Below are positions 47,502 through 61,200 of a DNA stretch of 64,000 nucleotides, piece by piece. Numbering within the stretch: position 1 is the first letter of the stretch; the number at the start of each line of letters is the position of its first letter. The DNA comes from Nissolia schottii (lineage: Eukaryota > Streptophyta > Magnoliopsida > Fabales > Fabaceae), in the NCBI GenBank assembly GCA_003254905.1, contig QANU01029220.1:1155749-1219748 (forward strand), written 5' to 3'. The translations under genes were made by a program, and so were the position numbers. Below the pieces are notes generated by a model, which worked only from the letters and a program-made list of their open reading frames with translations, searched no databases and was not told the origin of the DNA.

Positions 47502-50500
47502 TTAGCAACCAGACCCCACAATGGATGACTGATCCTCAGGATTAACTACTGCTTCAGAATCCAGTTTGCTTGCTTTAACTTCTTCATTAATTGGAAGTCC
47601 GATTTTGGGCGAAAGCTTCTTCACCTCCTCCGCTGTGTAGATGAAAATTTTCCTCACAACACTACAGAACTCACTGCAATAAAATAGCAAGCAAGAGTTT
47701 AATAAACACATACAGATATTAGATACCAAAATAATGTCAGAAAAAAATGTCCGCGTAAAAAAGCTAGAATCAAATGATCTTACAGCCATGGATCATCTCC
47801 AACCATCATCATATCATCTTCATTATCAGTGTAGACAACCAGCCATTTTTTTGTGGATCCACAGAGCTCATCCTTGATGTCAAACATCTCTTCCAATTTC
47901 TTAAGCAGATCCTCGTATCCATCAAACCTTGTTAAATCTACAGCCCTTCCAACAGCCATACCTTGCATGTGAACCTGAAATGATATCAAAATTCCATCAT
48001 AAATAATCTCATTACACTATGAAGACAGGCACCAAAATAGAGGAAGCTTAACAAGTCCAAGAAAAACAAGATGAAACATAAAATTTAATTGGAATCATCC
48101 AAAAAGCAAAACCCCTTTGGTCCTTAGTACTAATTACTATAGCTTTAATGACTAAGTGGCTAAGAAAATATTCAGCTAATGATGATCTGTGGATTCTAAC
48201 GAAAAGTTGAAAAAAAATTTCCTCTTCAGCTGAACCGTTTCAGCATGATTCTGAAGCATGGAAAAACAATGGAAGTTGTATTGTGTATCAGTGTGGGAAT
48301 AAAATACAAAAGAACTTCCTATCCTTTTTTTTATGCTATATTTACTGATTGTATACAGATGCTGTCAACATTGCAGGTATATTCTAAAAAATATCATCAG
48401 TAGCTAAAAATCATCATACAATGCTGCAAAATGAAGATACAGTACAAATAATTGACACACAGTCAACTAAATTAGTGCATAGGAAAGAAATGCCAAGGAT
48501 GTTGCAGGGTTGTAAATGAGGAGGGGTCCAGAGTGTATTACACTGACTAACATATAAGTAATGCTACCTTTGTGCAGCTTCTTATTTGCCTGCTTTGTGA
48601 CTCCTGGGGAGATCGCAGGCATGATTTTTCAGCGTCACAACTTACAGAAGGAATATCAGACCGATTCACATTTGATGGTTCAGAATTCTGATCAGACTCG
48701 CCATCCAAAGATGGAATAGGCCTATCATCACCTGCCCTTCCTGACAAATTGACATCTGGCAGACTTTCTTCTGCATTAGAATTCTCAAGTAACTGGATCC
48801 CAAAGAGCCTACAGCCATTTCCAGTGCCTTGTCTCTTCTCTGCAGATTCTTTAAGTGCTATAGGTGAAAATGATTCAGTAGAGTTTTCCACCCTATTGGA
48901 CCAATACATTGTCTTGTTGGAAGCAGAGCTATTCCCACCAAAACCAAGAAAGTTAGTTGCGGCAGAATTGAATTTGGGAGATGGATAGAGTTCTCGACCA
49001 TGTTGAGGGTCGCGATAAGAGAAAGGTGGAGATTCAACTGGTGATTTCCATACTCCTGATGCACAGATAATTATAAAGTTAGAAAGCCGAATGAATAACA
49101 GAATTGGAATAAAGAAATTGTGTAAGATCAAGATACCTTGCAGAGAAGAATCAGGCACTGTTGAAGGCAGAATGGGAGGCCGTGATCTCTTGTTTCTTTG
49201 GGCTGGCTGCGAGTTTGCAGGAGTGGTAGACACAAGTGGCTCCAATTCCCATGAAGAAACTCTATCAGGACGCAGAATTGAAGATGGTTCATCCCATTGA
49301 ACCTGAAATGCATTATATATCATAAGACTAATGAACTAAAAGCTGCTATGTTATTTTCAAATCCAAGCCATTAGAATTATGAGTAATGCTACACAACCAA
49401 AATAATGTACCCAGAATTTTTGACAGATATCATGGTGGTAGTTGGATAAAATGAAGTGGTATGACCCACTCATTCATCCAATGGTCAATAATAATGCCAT
49501 ACCATTCTGGCAATCACAGTCTGGCAAAATGTCTGGTTGTCTAGCATTTTCCTACAAGCATGTTTCCTTTTGTATTCATCTTGGCCAAAAAAATATTAGC
49601 CATTTTCTGGCAGCTAAATGTTTTTTCATGACATCTCTCCATGTAGGCCAGTTAATGCATCCATCACTTAATTTCCGACCATCTAAGGAAAAATCATTTG
49701 CTAGACAGTTGCACTATCAAAGCATCAATATTGACATTTCTTCACCAATAAAGAGATGCAAGAACCACCTCTACTTTGTGGTCAGTTTTACTAAACTAAA
49801 AGATGACTAGTTAAGAAAATTTTTAAGAACTTGGAATTCTACTGAATGCAAACTACAAAAATAAGCACTGGAAGTGTAACTAAAACAGTGTGTACAAACC
49901 TTTAATGATCGCCATTCAGAATTGGCCCAGACTGATGACTTATTGTCTCCAACACCCACAATTGTCCCACTGAACCTGTATTCATAGGGGGAGGAAAGTT
50001 TATCAGATCTCACGAAGTACTAAAATTAAAATATCAACCGTAAAGCAACCAACTGGTGCACCTTCTTTCAGGAACTTCATCGCCCTCAAATCTCATCTTG
50101 AATCTCATCCCAACAGAAAGTTTATGACTTCTAGCTTCGAGATATTTGTTGACACTCACAATAAACTCTGACCGACTTGTTCTGAGATAAACTTTGATAA
50201 TCAGCAAAGTGTCTACTCATTAAAGTAATAAAAGAGAACTCAAATATTAATCATCCCTATCATATTATTTCCCCTAAAGCAAGCAGGAAGGCATGTGCAT
50301 AAATTTCAACAAAAAAAGAAGAAGGTATCACTAATCCCTAACAAAATACGACAAGTTAACAACACCAATATCAAGATTTAAAAACACTGCACATGCAAAC
50401 ACCTAATAACTTTATCGAGTCAAATTCAAGACCTGGGCTTGTAAAATACAGAAAACAATGTTCCAGTGGAAATGGCATGAGATGCAGTGGCCAGAACACC

Positions 50501-53500
50501 AAGATGCATGCTGTGACTAGATATAACTGAAGATGGCATGTTGCTATGCTGTCTCATGAGTCTCCTGACCCCAACCCGCAGCTCCCCATTCTCATCCCTA
50601 GAATATTACATGGAACAAAAACCAACCATAATGTTAAAAAAGTTCAAAAACAAAAGCAATTAACAAAAACTGCAAGATACTTTGTCTTGCCACTGGAGGG
50701 AGAAACAGTACTTCTTCTATTAAATAACTTGCCTTAAGAATATAAATGCATCGCCAGCCACCAATTTTTTGGAACTGACAAAGACACTCCACCCAGTGGT
50801 CAGCAAGTGGCGCCTTGGTTGCCCTGCAAATTACTTTGTGTGTTCAGGAACTTAATTGATGATTTGATAGTGAATAGTGTGAAAATCAAAATCTCAGATT
50901 ATACAAATCAACAAAATGATAACTGACTGTCAGTGGGAACCCGCAAATTTATATATATTTTCATCATATCAGGATTGATTAAATAGAACCCTTAGAAGCA
51001 TAAGCTAAGGATGGGCATGATCCACTCAACTCCAAATTTAACAGGCCATGTGGTGAAAAGTTAAAATGGCTAAATAAACAATTAACTCAAAATAATAAGA
51101 ACTGAGGTTATATAAAATGGGCAGGAGTTAAGTAGCTAAAGGTTAACTTGCAACACGGTAAAGAGATTGTTAGACTGGATCACAGATATAAAAGGAAAGA
51201 GATACCAAAAAAAGAAATATATGTGTGTATATTGATATCAAGAATGATCAAAGTGATCAATATCCCGAGTAAGTATGCAGAAAATGAACAACGGAGAGAA
51301 TAATTTGAGTGTTCCCCTTCACAATCTCCTCACACACACTAGGTGTTCTACTCACAGCATAATTAACTTCTCTTTCTCTCCTTCTTACATTATTTATGCA
51401 CCCCTCACGCCTCACTAACAGAATCCCCCACTTCCTGCACATCCCATACCTCAGAATACACACCTCCACTCAGTCACTACACTCCACTCTCTCTTAATTA
51501 TAATTAAGGCCCAACTCATAACTAGCCTAAATCTATATCTTGCATCAAATGTTGATATAATAAAAAAAGAAATAAATCATTTTCCAAGTACAACTCTGTA
51601 CAATCTTTTTCTAATAGTGTTTTTTTGATCAAGCAAACACTTCAAAGAAATAAAATTGTCACTCTCTTTAATGGGTTCACATGACAAAACAAGGTTCAAA
51701 TTTCAAAGGGGAATACGAAAAGGACTAGCCAAGCTACCTACCTCGAAAAATATGTCGAAAATGCCATTCATTCCCATGCAAGTCAGTTGCAACCAATTCT
51801 TGCCATGGTGGTTGCTGAGACATATCCTGAACAGAACATGGAAATTATAAAGAGTAAGGGACAACTAGAGATGAGCCTCAGCAAGTGCCACTAATGGTTT
51901 TTCAAAAGAGGAAAGATGCTAACCAGTGGTGGCAGACAATCATCCGCATGTCTTCGAAGAACAGAGAAACCTCCATGGGTGCTGGTGTCAGAAGCAGTAA
52001 GCGTCTTGCAGAATGAATGGACTGTACACCTTGGCGGATCAGGCAGAGGATCATCAGGGCTTACCACCTCGCTTTGCTAAACCAACAGATGGAAAAAATA
52101 GAACAAACAAAAGATGAGAGAAAGACAAACAAATGGTAAGATACATTATACCCGGAAAATGATTAGAGATAAACCCTAAACCCTATAAGAACATGTCAAA
52201 CAAAGAATAAGAGAGCTCTCACATCTGCTTCAGGAAGCAAAGTTATCTGTGCATATACTTCATCAGTTTCAGGTTCAGCCTACACAACCAAGATGAAGTT
52301 AACAAGTGAATGACGATCATATTATATAGCATGAAAAACTTCAAAGTAAGTTATTGACAAATAAAAAAAGCACCCAGTAAAATTATTGAGAACAATCACA
52401 ACTCACCCGAAGATGAACATTGACAACTTTACATAATATCTTAGATGGCAGATTGAAGGAAGGCATTTGCTGCTCTAATCCCTGATTCATAGATGCCTCG
52501 AGCTACAAATTAGAAAAGCATAGGTGAGATAAAACAGAAACAAAGCTTTACAATACAACAAAAGCCATGTAATCAACATATAAGTTATGTTTAAATGTGT
52601 CTCGGTCCTGAAAAATTTTTGAGATTTGGTTTAGGTCCCTAAAAAATTATTTTTTTGGTTTTGGTTCAAACATATCATAAATTGCATGATTTTAGTCGTC
52701 AAACTGTGGTTTTAGTCCCTACCATTACTAGAACTCTTATAACCGCTGATGTGAGTAACATAGTGTTATATCAGCAATGTTATGTGAGTAAAATAAACTA
52801 ACCCAACTCATAATTCAGCCCAAACCCGGCCTATAACCCACTATTTGACCCATATTTTGGTGGTGGGTGTGTCATGATTTGGGGGCAAATAATGGATTAT
52901 GGGCCAAGGTATGAGTCAAGTGGGTTTATTTTGCTGACATGACATTGTTGATGTGGCACTCCATTAGCCATGTCAGCTGTTAACAGGGTTTTATTAATGG
53001 TTTATTAATGGCAGGGACTAAAACCATGTAATTTATCATATGTTTGGACCAAAACAAAAAAAATTAATTTTTTAAGGACCTAAACCAAATCTCATAGATT
53101 TGCCAGGGACCTAAAACATATTTAAGCCTAAAAATTATCATGAAAGCAATCAATGCATGACAATTTAATAACTAAAAGTGCTAGCATCAACAATTCAGCT
53201 GACCACAAAACGTAAAGGATGCAAAAGGAAATGCAAAATCACAACTTATGCAGTTTTGAATGTGAATAACCAACAAGCTGCTCCCTTGTCCATGAACGTG
53301 GTTCAACCCCAGCCAACATCAATAAGATCTTATGGGTGGGTTTGTAAGTTGAGTTTAGAATGGGAAGGGAAGGGTGGGAAAGACTTTGGGGCGTTTTACA
53401 ATGTTAGGGACTATAATTGAGGATGAAAATATAATTGGAGGTTTTCAAAAAACTCTTAAAGCCATCGGTGATCCCCATTTTCTAGTTCCCCAAAAAGGGA

Positions 53501-54396
53501 TGTTTTAGTTCTCACAAATAAGGGCAAGGTAAACCCTCTGAACTCCTTCCTTCCCCTTTGATGTCTTCCCTTCCCTTTCCCTCCTAACTTGCAAACACAC
53601 CCTAATGGACCGAAGAAATAACAAATAAGTTACAGCATCCAAGACTCCAGCTGGACCGAGATACAAAAGAGCACAAACATCTCAATCGAATTGAAGCTAG
53701 AAATTAAGAACCCATGGCCATGCAACTTGTACCTGTTCCATATGACCTTGCGGAAAGTAATAAACCCTTTCCCCTTCACGAGGAAGAGTGACAAGGGGTC
53801 CAGCGCAGGCATGCCACAACTCCTTGTACAAAGCATCATTGGTTGCCCCTGTACAACAAAACATGACAACATGTGAATCCTATGGATCAAAGATGACAGG
53901 GAAAAATAAACAACCATAAAAAAGAGAAAAAGAAACCATATTGCATGGTGAATACGCACAACCTCAGAAATAATTTATATATGCTTCCAGATTCCCCCGC
54001 CCCCCCCCCCCCAAAAAAAAAATCATTTTCCAAAGGTGCTCACTTGAAAAGTTTTTATTTTTTTATGAGATGATACCATTAAAATTCCAGCTCTAGCTCA
54101 AAGTGGCAGCTGATACTATACTACTATTTTTGTACAGAATCTATATTTACACAGAAAGGCTTTCAAAATCCAACAGGTACTAGATACTATAGTTGTAAAA
54201 CAATTACGAGTAAAATAGTAAGGATATTAAGCATTTGGGAGATGCCGAGCGAGACTTGAAGGTAATTTATAGTTATAACTACATTTGAGTAGAAGGCAGC
54301 AGCAAGATAGAATTAGTGATGAAAACTGCGAAAAGATATTAAAGTCAAACCTGCATGGTTCGTAGCAGCAGATGCCTGAATCTGATTTGAAGCCAT
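47502..54396 (-). CDS. ARF: Auxin response factor, ARF1/9/11/18-type (repressor class)
   Basis: Fourteen minus-strand exons: 54396-54351, 53848-53733, 52502-52407, 52279-52223, 52076-51924, 51826-51742, 50823-50733, 50597-50433, 50181-50062, 49975-49900, 49302-49137, 49055-48568, 47974-47784 and 47673-47502. They encode 673 residues. The N-terminus has [20 protein letters not shown], then the B3 DNA-binding domain ([58 protein letters not shown]) for TGTCTC-type auxin elements. The ARF domain follows ([37 protein letters not shown]). The middle region is Ser/Pro-rich rather than Gln-rich and contains RLFGI, a repressor-type motif. The C-terminal PB1 domain ([36 protein letters not shown]) mediates ARF/Aux-IAA pairing. 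The intron after 50733 begins GCAAGT. Subgroup is by motif and length; the exact paralogue is not certain. Confidence 0.95.
52583..53132. mobile_element. fold-back element with ~120-bp inverted ends in ARF intron 2
   Basis: The left arm contains GAGATTTGGTTTAGGTCCCT, GGTTTTGGTTCAAACATATC and ATAAATTGCATGATTTTAGT; the right arm reads on the other strand GAGATTTGGTTTAGGTCCTT, TGTTTTGGTCCAAACATATG and ATAAATTACATGGTTTTAGT. The ends resemble the TTAAATATGTTTTAGGTCCC-type repeats that are abundant in legume genomes, often classed as non-autonomous MULE-like. It has no coding capacity, lies between exons 2 and 3, and does not disturb splice sites. No clear target duplication was found. Confidence 0.75.
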
Positions 54397-57300
54397 CAGG
54401 TGTTGAAGAGGTTCAATTTCAACTGTGTTGTGCCGGAGAAGAAAAACCAGAGTTACACGAGCCCTAAGGAAATGAAGGAAAACAAGAGAGTGAGAGAGGA
54501 GTGGATCCAGCTAACGGAGAGAAGAAAAATGGAAATCAGAATCGGAGAATCGGAGAATGAAGCATACGAAGTTGAAATTGAAGGAGGCTAGGGTTTTGGG
54601 GAAAGAGAAAAAGGGGGAGAAGAACACAGGACCAGTAGATCGAAAAATTGATCGGTGATAAGGTCGTGTTTGGTTGAAGCCGACAAGACCCCTCTGTTCC
54701 CCTTCGCTGCTGCTCCTGCTGCCTTGTTTGTTTCTTTCACCTATTTCTATTTTTATTTTTCTCTCTTTCTTCTTGTCTGTCAAAATTTCTCTTTTTATAT
54801 TTTACTACTAGTTCTTTTTTTTTCTTTAATCATTTTCCTTAATTTATAAATGTCCTTGTGTCTTGCGCCACACCACTTTAAGGGAAATGGTTAATGGTTC
54901 ATTAGTAGAGGAGCACTCTTTTCTCCTCCTACAAGAGACGTTTACGTGCGTGAAATTGAAACATAATTACTGCATTTTTTAAAAAATATCAATTAGTATT
55001 AATTTTAATTTATTACTCCCTTCATCCACTATTACATAACATTTTTTATTCAAAGTTAACTATCATTTGATTAGATTAAGGAATTATTAATTGCTCTTTA
55101 TTATTGTATAAATTATATTACAATTTTTCATAAAAAAAGGTAATTTAGTTTAAATACTTTATGTTTTCTCTGAATACGTGCAAATTAATTAATTTATTAA
55201 TATGTGTACATATATCAAAAGTGACATGTAACATTGGACAAAAAGAGTATATTTAAAATGAGTTTCCTCATGCATCTTTTCAAAATTTAAAAGTATCAGT
55301 ATTTTATAGTTATTTGTGATTAAAAATCAATTGTATCTGAATAACTTTATTTTGAATGCCAAAAGAAGAATCTTTAATTATTTATTATTTTAAATTTAAA
55401 AATAAATTATGAACATTTAAATACAAAGAGATATTGATATTCTTATAAAAATTTGGTTATCTAAACAAAAAAAGAAGATATTTAAAAATATACTGATGTG
55501 GCTTGCCAAATAAATATGTCAGATGTGCAAATATTTTTGGCAAATGTAAATAAAACAAACTCACTTGTAGTAAAAAACTTACTTACAAAAATATGAAGAA
55601 GAGAAAAAAAGAAGAAGAGAGAGATGTGATAGGGTTGACAGTTAAAATTGAAGTGGATAGTTGATAGTGGAAGAATGGCAAAAGAATTCACTAATTTTAG
55701 CTCAAAAAAAAAGTTTTAAAACTAATTATAAATAAGAATAAAATTGGTGCATAAAATTGTACATAGAAAATAGTTACTTTTTGTGTCTCCATAATAATAG
55801 TGTATAGATAAAGAACAAGAATAATGATAATAATGTTTTTAAAATAAGTATATTAAATATGTTACATGACCTTGTAAAAAAATTCTATTTGAGATTGTTT
55901 GTATTACACAAGAATCAATTTTGATCTTCTCCTCTCCGAGGTATTCGTATCTGAAAATCAAAATGTTAAAAGAGTGTTTTGGCCTTTTGGTTTGGGTTAT
56001 GTCTCAAAGTCTCAAAACTTTTAATTTTTATGAAGGGAAGGGAAGCAGAGCAAGACTATTTACGGCATGGACTTTTCTTTCAATGTCCCTTGTTATGAGA
56101 TGAGAGGATTCAGTGTTCCCAATTTCCGAAGGCCAAAGGCACTTCACACTCACTGCTTAAATTAGTGTATACGCCTTCCCCCTTGTCTCCCCACGCGCGT
56201 ATAACGTATGTCGGCATTAAGTTAACAAGTTGACCAAATATATGCAGTAAATACCATAAATATAAGGAATTTCTTATGGTTTGACTAACAAGCATCTCTA
56301 AAAAAATAAATAAGAGACAAATTTGTATTGAAAAATAAAAATAAAAATGTAAATTGTTCAATATATTAAAAATATTAAAACATTTTATTTTAAATTTATT
56401 GACAAGTACTCTTAAAATATTTGTTAAGTTAACCCAAATCTTATATAAAGTTACTTATATCTATTTTATCACATCCCCAAAAAGAAATAATAATATGTTG
56501 ATTTTCATGAGAGTGTGTAATATCAATTTTTAAGTAATTTATTTTAAGAAATATATCTATCTACTATATCTATATATATCATTGATTGATTAGAGAATTG
56601 GTTTAAATAAATATGAAGAACCTAGAATTTTTTTTTAAATAAGAAATCTCATTTTTAGATCAATAAACTACAAAATAAAATCTATTTGTGAAGAATCTCA
56701 TTTTATAAAATTCTTGTTTAAAAACTTAATGCAATCTTGTCCTAAATATAAATTATATAACACCCTGCTCTCGTATCAAATGAGTAAAAAAACACTTTTT
56801 ATTACTCTACATATTATAATGAGTTTTGCAAATTAATGTCCTAGTGTACCCAGTTAAGGGAACCAAAATGATAAATTTGGAGTGTATAAAACATTGAATA
56901 TCATTAAAAGTTATATATGTTTTCCATTTTTCAATACAATTCTTTTTATAACAAGTGTTCTTAAGACTATGCATGAGAGTTTTAAGAAATGTGAAAATGG
57001 ATGGCTTACGAAGGGAGAGCAAGGCAAGGAGTGGGTAAGAGCAAGTCACTTTCTTGTTTGATTGTGAATGAAAAAATGAAATGAACAAATTGTGTTTCCT
57101 TCTTTGACCTCCTAATTTGGAGGGTTAAAAAAAAGGACTTTAGATGGCAAAGGAAGGACAAGGTGTCCCTCCATTTAAGTTTAGTCCTCCATTTTCATGT
57201 CACTCCCTCAAAACATAACCTAACCTAAGACACTTGTTAGAGAAAGCTCTATTATATTATATTATATCCATCATTTCTCTATTTTTTAAATTTATTTACG

Positions 57301-58261
57301 ACTTGTTCTTTATAGTGCACCATGCACTTGTGATTTTACGGTGAAGATCACTTGTCAATACCCCTAGATCATCTCTGATGCATTACGATAGTTCTTCAAT
57401 TTAGTCAAACATCAAACGACGGTTAAATGCATTTTAAGAAATAACTAAATTTTATTTTTGGAATGCCTTAAATATTGCATTTAGCTTTAGGATCACGCAA
57501 ATAAAATAACCAAATATATTTTGAGGCAAAAAAAGGAATAACTATTTATTGAGCTCATTCTTACGGCTTATTGAATTCTCAAAGTTCTCGACAAAATTTT
57601 CCATTAGGGATTAGTTTGGAATGGGCGTAGAAATGCGGTATGTGGGTGAAAAATGCAGGAATTAAGTTTCTGTACACTTTCATTCATACCTAAATTTAAT
57701 TTATGAATTTTCACCCTCATTGGTACATCCATACTACTAACATTTATTCTCACTGAATGTCGATTTCGATATCAAGCATTGCATTTACAGATAACAACAT
57801 AGCTCTTATAAATATAATAATCCACCTGTTTCAATATACTGTTTCGACATCAAACAAGTTTATAATATATGAAAAGGCATTCATCTGCCCCTAGTTAGAT
57901 AGAAAAAGTTTGAAAGACAAATATCCCAACTCCCAAATATATGATGGGGTGGTGAATTTGGCACGCATAAATTTACCTAACTGATGATGGATGCGAACAA
58001 GAGGCAAAAACTTCTCATCCTATACAGGAAATACCAACTAGTATTCCCATCGCATGGTATATCACATCAATTCAATTCTCCTATGGCACAAGTAACTAGT
58101 TTGACTGAACCCTTTAAATACGCGTCAATGGGTTTAAAACTAAATAAATGACTTTTCCCCATCAAAGGTTAACTACCAGCAGCAGATTCCCTGGCAATTA
58201 ATCTTTAGCACTCATTCCTAAACTGTAGTAAAAACTGAAAGGAGCAAATATGTTTGTCCAT
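54397..58261. other. ARF 5' leader/promoter, intergenic DNA and 3' flank of CAND1
   Basis: 54397 to ~54750 is the likely ARF 5' UTR and promoter. It carries AAAACCCTAG on the minus strand near 54588-54597, a telo-box-like motif, and CT-rich DNA behind it. The remaining ~3.5 kb is AT-rich without a coding frame. Just before 58262 lies the 3' UTR of CAND1. I see nothing else that can be named. Confidence 0.5.
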
Positions 58262-61200
58262 TCATTCATTGCGGATTGAATAATACTTCTCCCATAGACT
58301 TTGTGATTTTGATATTTCATTCATTAGGTTCTTGAACTTCACGCTGCAATCTACTCCACTGCAGAAACAGAGATACAAAGCTGAGATATAAACCCATGAA
58401 CCGAAAAACAAACACACAAAATTGAAAAACAGTAAGTTGCAAAGCATTTTTCTTGTAGAAATGAAAATACAAAGCTTTTGAGCCAAAAGCTACAATTAGA
58501 AAAGCATTTTTGGTAGTCATATTTCAGAAATCCTAATATGCTTCAAAAAAGTGATAGTCACTTAAGCTTAACATACTATTCTGTAAAAATATTTGCTTGC
58601 TGAAATTTTTTCCAGGGTAGTTGGAGGGAAAGGGAATGTCTAAGACTTGCACGATTAAGTGCATACTGCCTAAAAACTACTATAGTATTCAATTATTAAT
58701 TATTAAATGGATGGTAAATTTAAAAACAGTCATTAACAAGGCCATAGTATCACTATTTTTCAACTAAGCATGATACATAACTCTTAAACCTTTTCCCAAA
58801 ATTTCTCCAATGCAATGATTTGATTATTACTCTAGTCTTTCTAATTCAGAGTTTGCCATTTTATTACGTTTTTTTTGCCATTTATTACGTTTTCGTTTGG
58901 GTCGTGTAAAATATAATTAACTTGGTTCACAAAAAGCATAAAATACAAACCTAATGCGGTTCAATGATGCAATAGCTCGAAGTGCACTTCGAATCATGTC
59001 TTCATTACGATCTACTTCCTGCTTCACAGCATCTTGCTTAGGCTTAAAATTGATAGTCTTCTGAAGAGGATCCACCAATGAATCTAACACTGAATGATGC
59101 AATAAAAGTTAGAAAAGAGAAATGCAACATGGCGAAATCATAAACTTGTTCAGGTCTTACAAAGACATCACAAACCTGCCAACACTGCAGAAGGACATTT
59201 ATCCGCAAGTTTTGAGAGTATCAGATGGCATGGCATTTTAACATCGTAATGATCTGAAAACCAAAAATTTGTATAACATGATTAGTAGTGCCCAAAAAAG
59301 AAGAAAGGAGAAAACACAATAGCATCAATCCCTTCAATATTTGCATTAAAATAAAGGTGAGTTCTTAGCTACCCTATGGGGTAAATACCCTATTATTTCA
59401 TGATTTAATATGACATATTGATGAATTATATGATCTAATATGAAAAATTAATACATTTTAATACAATATTTGTAGAGAGGTGCATCGTAAGCTCAAATGG
59501 TTAACAAATCTCTAAACCTCTTATAAGTTAACTCTTTCAAAGATTTTACTAATGAAAAATGTATTACAATCATATAAAACATGACATAATAACAAAAATC
59601 GATGAATTTAGTTGTAAAAATTATTAAAAATGGATAAATTAAATACCATAGGATAGATAAGAAACCACCTAAAATAAATATTCCTCCAACTCAGTAATTG
59701 TAATGGGTTAAATAAATAAATCATAGATGAAAGTTGAAACACACAGAAGGTCCAAAAACCATATTTCACAAACAAATATAACTAGTATTCCAATGCAGAG
59801 TACTAACCATCCAAACCAGATTTAAGATATGGAACAATAAATGATGAGGGGTTCACTTGATCAAGACAACTATCAAGTAATGTGTCTACACACTCAAAAG
59901 CAGCCTTCCTCAATTCAAGCCCATCATCCACAGTATGCTTGAAAGGACCAAGATCAACTGTCCTTATCAGCTCTTTCTAACAAAAAGTAAATTATAAAAT
60001 CAGATCAGATCACCTCGAGTATTATGAGATCTTCCAATATCTTAAACGGATACATCAACTGACTCAAAAGCTTTTACAAAGTATTTATATTGTAATGTCA
60101 TCTATTGAAAATAATTCATTTGAGTGGAATGCCCGTAGTTAGGATACCTTAATAATTGTTTGATCATAAAGAAGAGGCAGCAAATCAGGAAGAAGCCCCT
60201 TGATGAGATTTGGCTTATTGTGAGCAAATGTGCTTAGAGCCAAGACTGCAGCTCGCCTAACATGCTGCATGCCCATGACGGTGAATAAAAGGTACAAACT
60301 AAATAAGCATCTTTCACTAAGCCACTAATAAAGATACAACAAAAAGAAAAAAAGCTACATTTTTCATCACTCTTTAGATATAGGTGATTAAAAACTCACC
60401 CTGTCACTATCCTTGATAAGCATCAGAAATGATGATATTTCAGGGTATACAACCTCATCTATCTTTTCAGGACGTTCAACTATGGAGTACTTCACAGCAA
60501 TTACAACTGTAGCTCGAGTAAATGCAGCTTGGCTGGTTGTTCTTACCTACAATTTTAGAATATACAAAGAGAACATCAAATATACAACAACTAAGCCGTT
60601 TCTCACCATGTGAGGAAAGACAACCCATCAAATAGAAAGCATGAAAATCACAAGCAAGAGCACAAGGTAACAACTGAAGTTCTGATACCTTAAGTGCAGG
60701 AACTAGTTTTACAGGTTCAATGAGCGCAAGTTTTCCCAGACACTCAGCCACTACATTGCGCACCCCCTCTTCCTCACTTTCACAGTAGTTGAAGAGTAAG
60801 TTAAGTATTTTCTCAACACTAGACTCTTGAAATTCTGCTTTATCTACAGATTGCCTCACAATTACCTGCCAGGTAGCAAGAGCATTGCATATATATTGGA
60901 TATTAGAGACAAACCACAAACAATCTGAGATAATGTTAGCTCAAGGCAACATACCTCCTTCAAAGAATGAAGCAAGAGGTATTGTTTCTTCTGCTGATTA
61001 TCAATCTGGTCCAAGATAAATGGCAAGAACTTGGGAAGATTACCAACAGCAATGTTACCCAGAGCATAAGAAGCAGCAGACTTTATCTCTTCAAAAGGAG
61101 ATTGGAAGGACTCGATAACAAAATTTTCAATATGAGCATGTGCACCTAGATCCTTCCTTCTACCAATCTCCCCCAAACACAAAAGGGCAAGGTGCTGCTT

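Noticed and set aside
53178-53420. 80-codon frame in ARF intron 2
   Set aside because: Intronic, no homology and no splice support.
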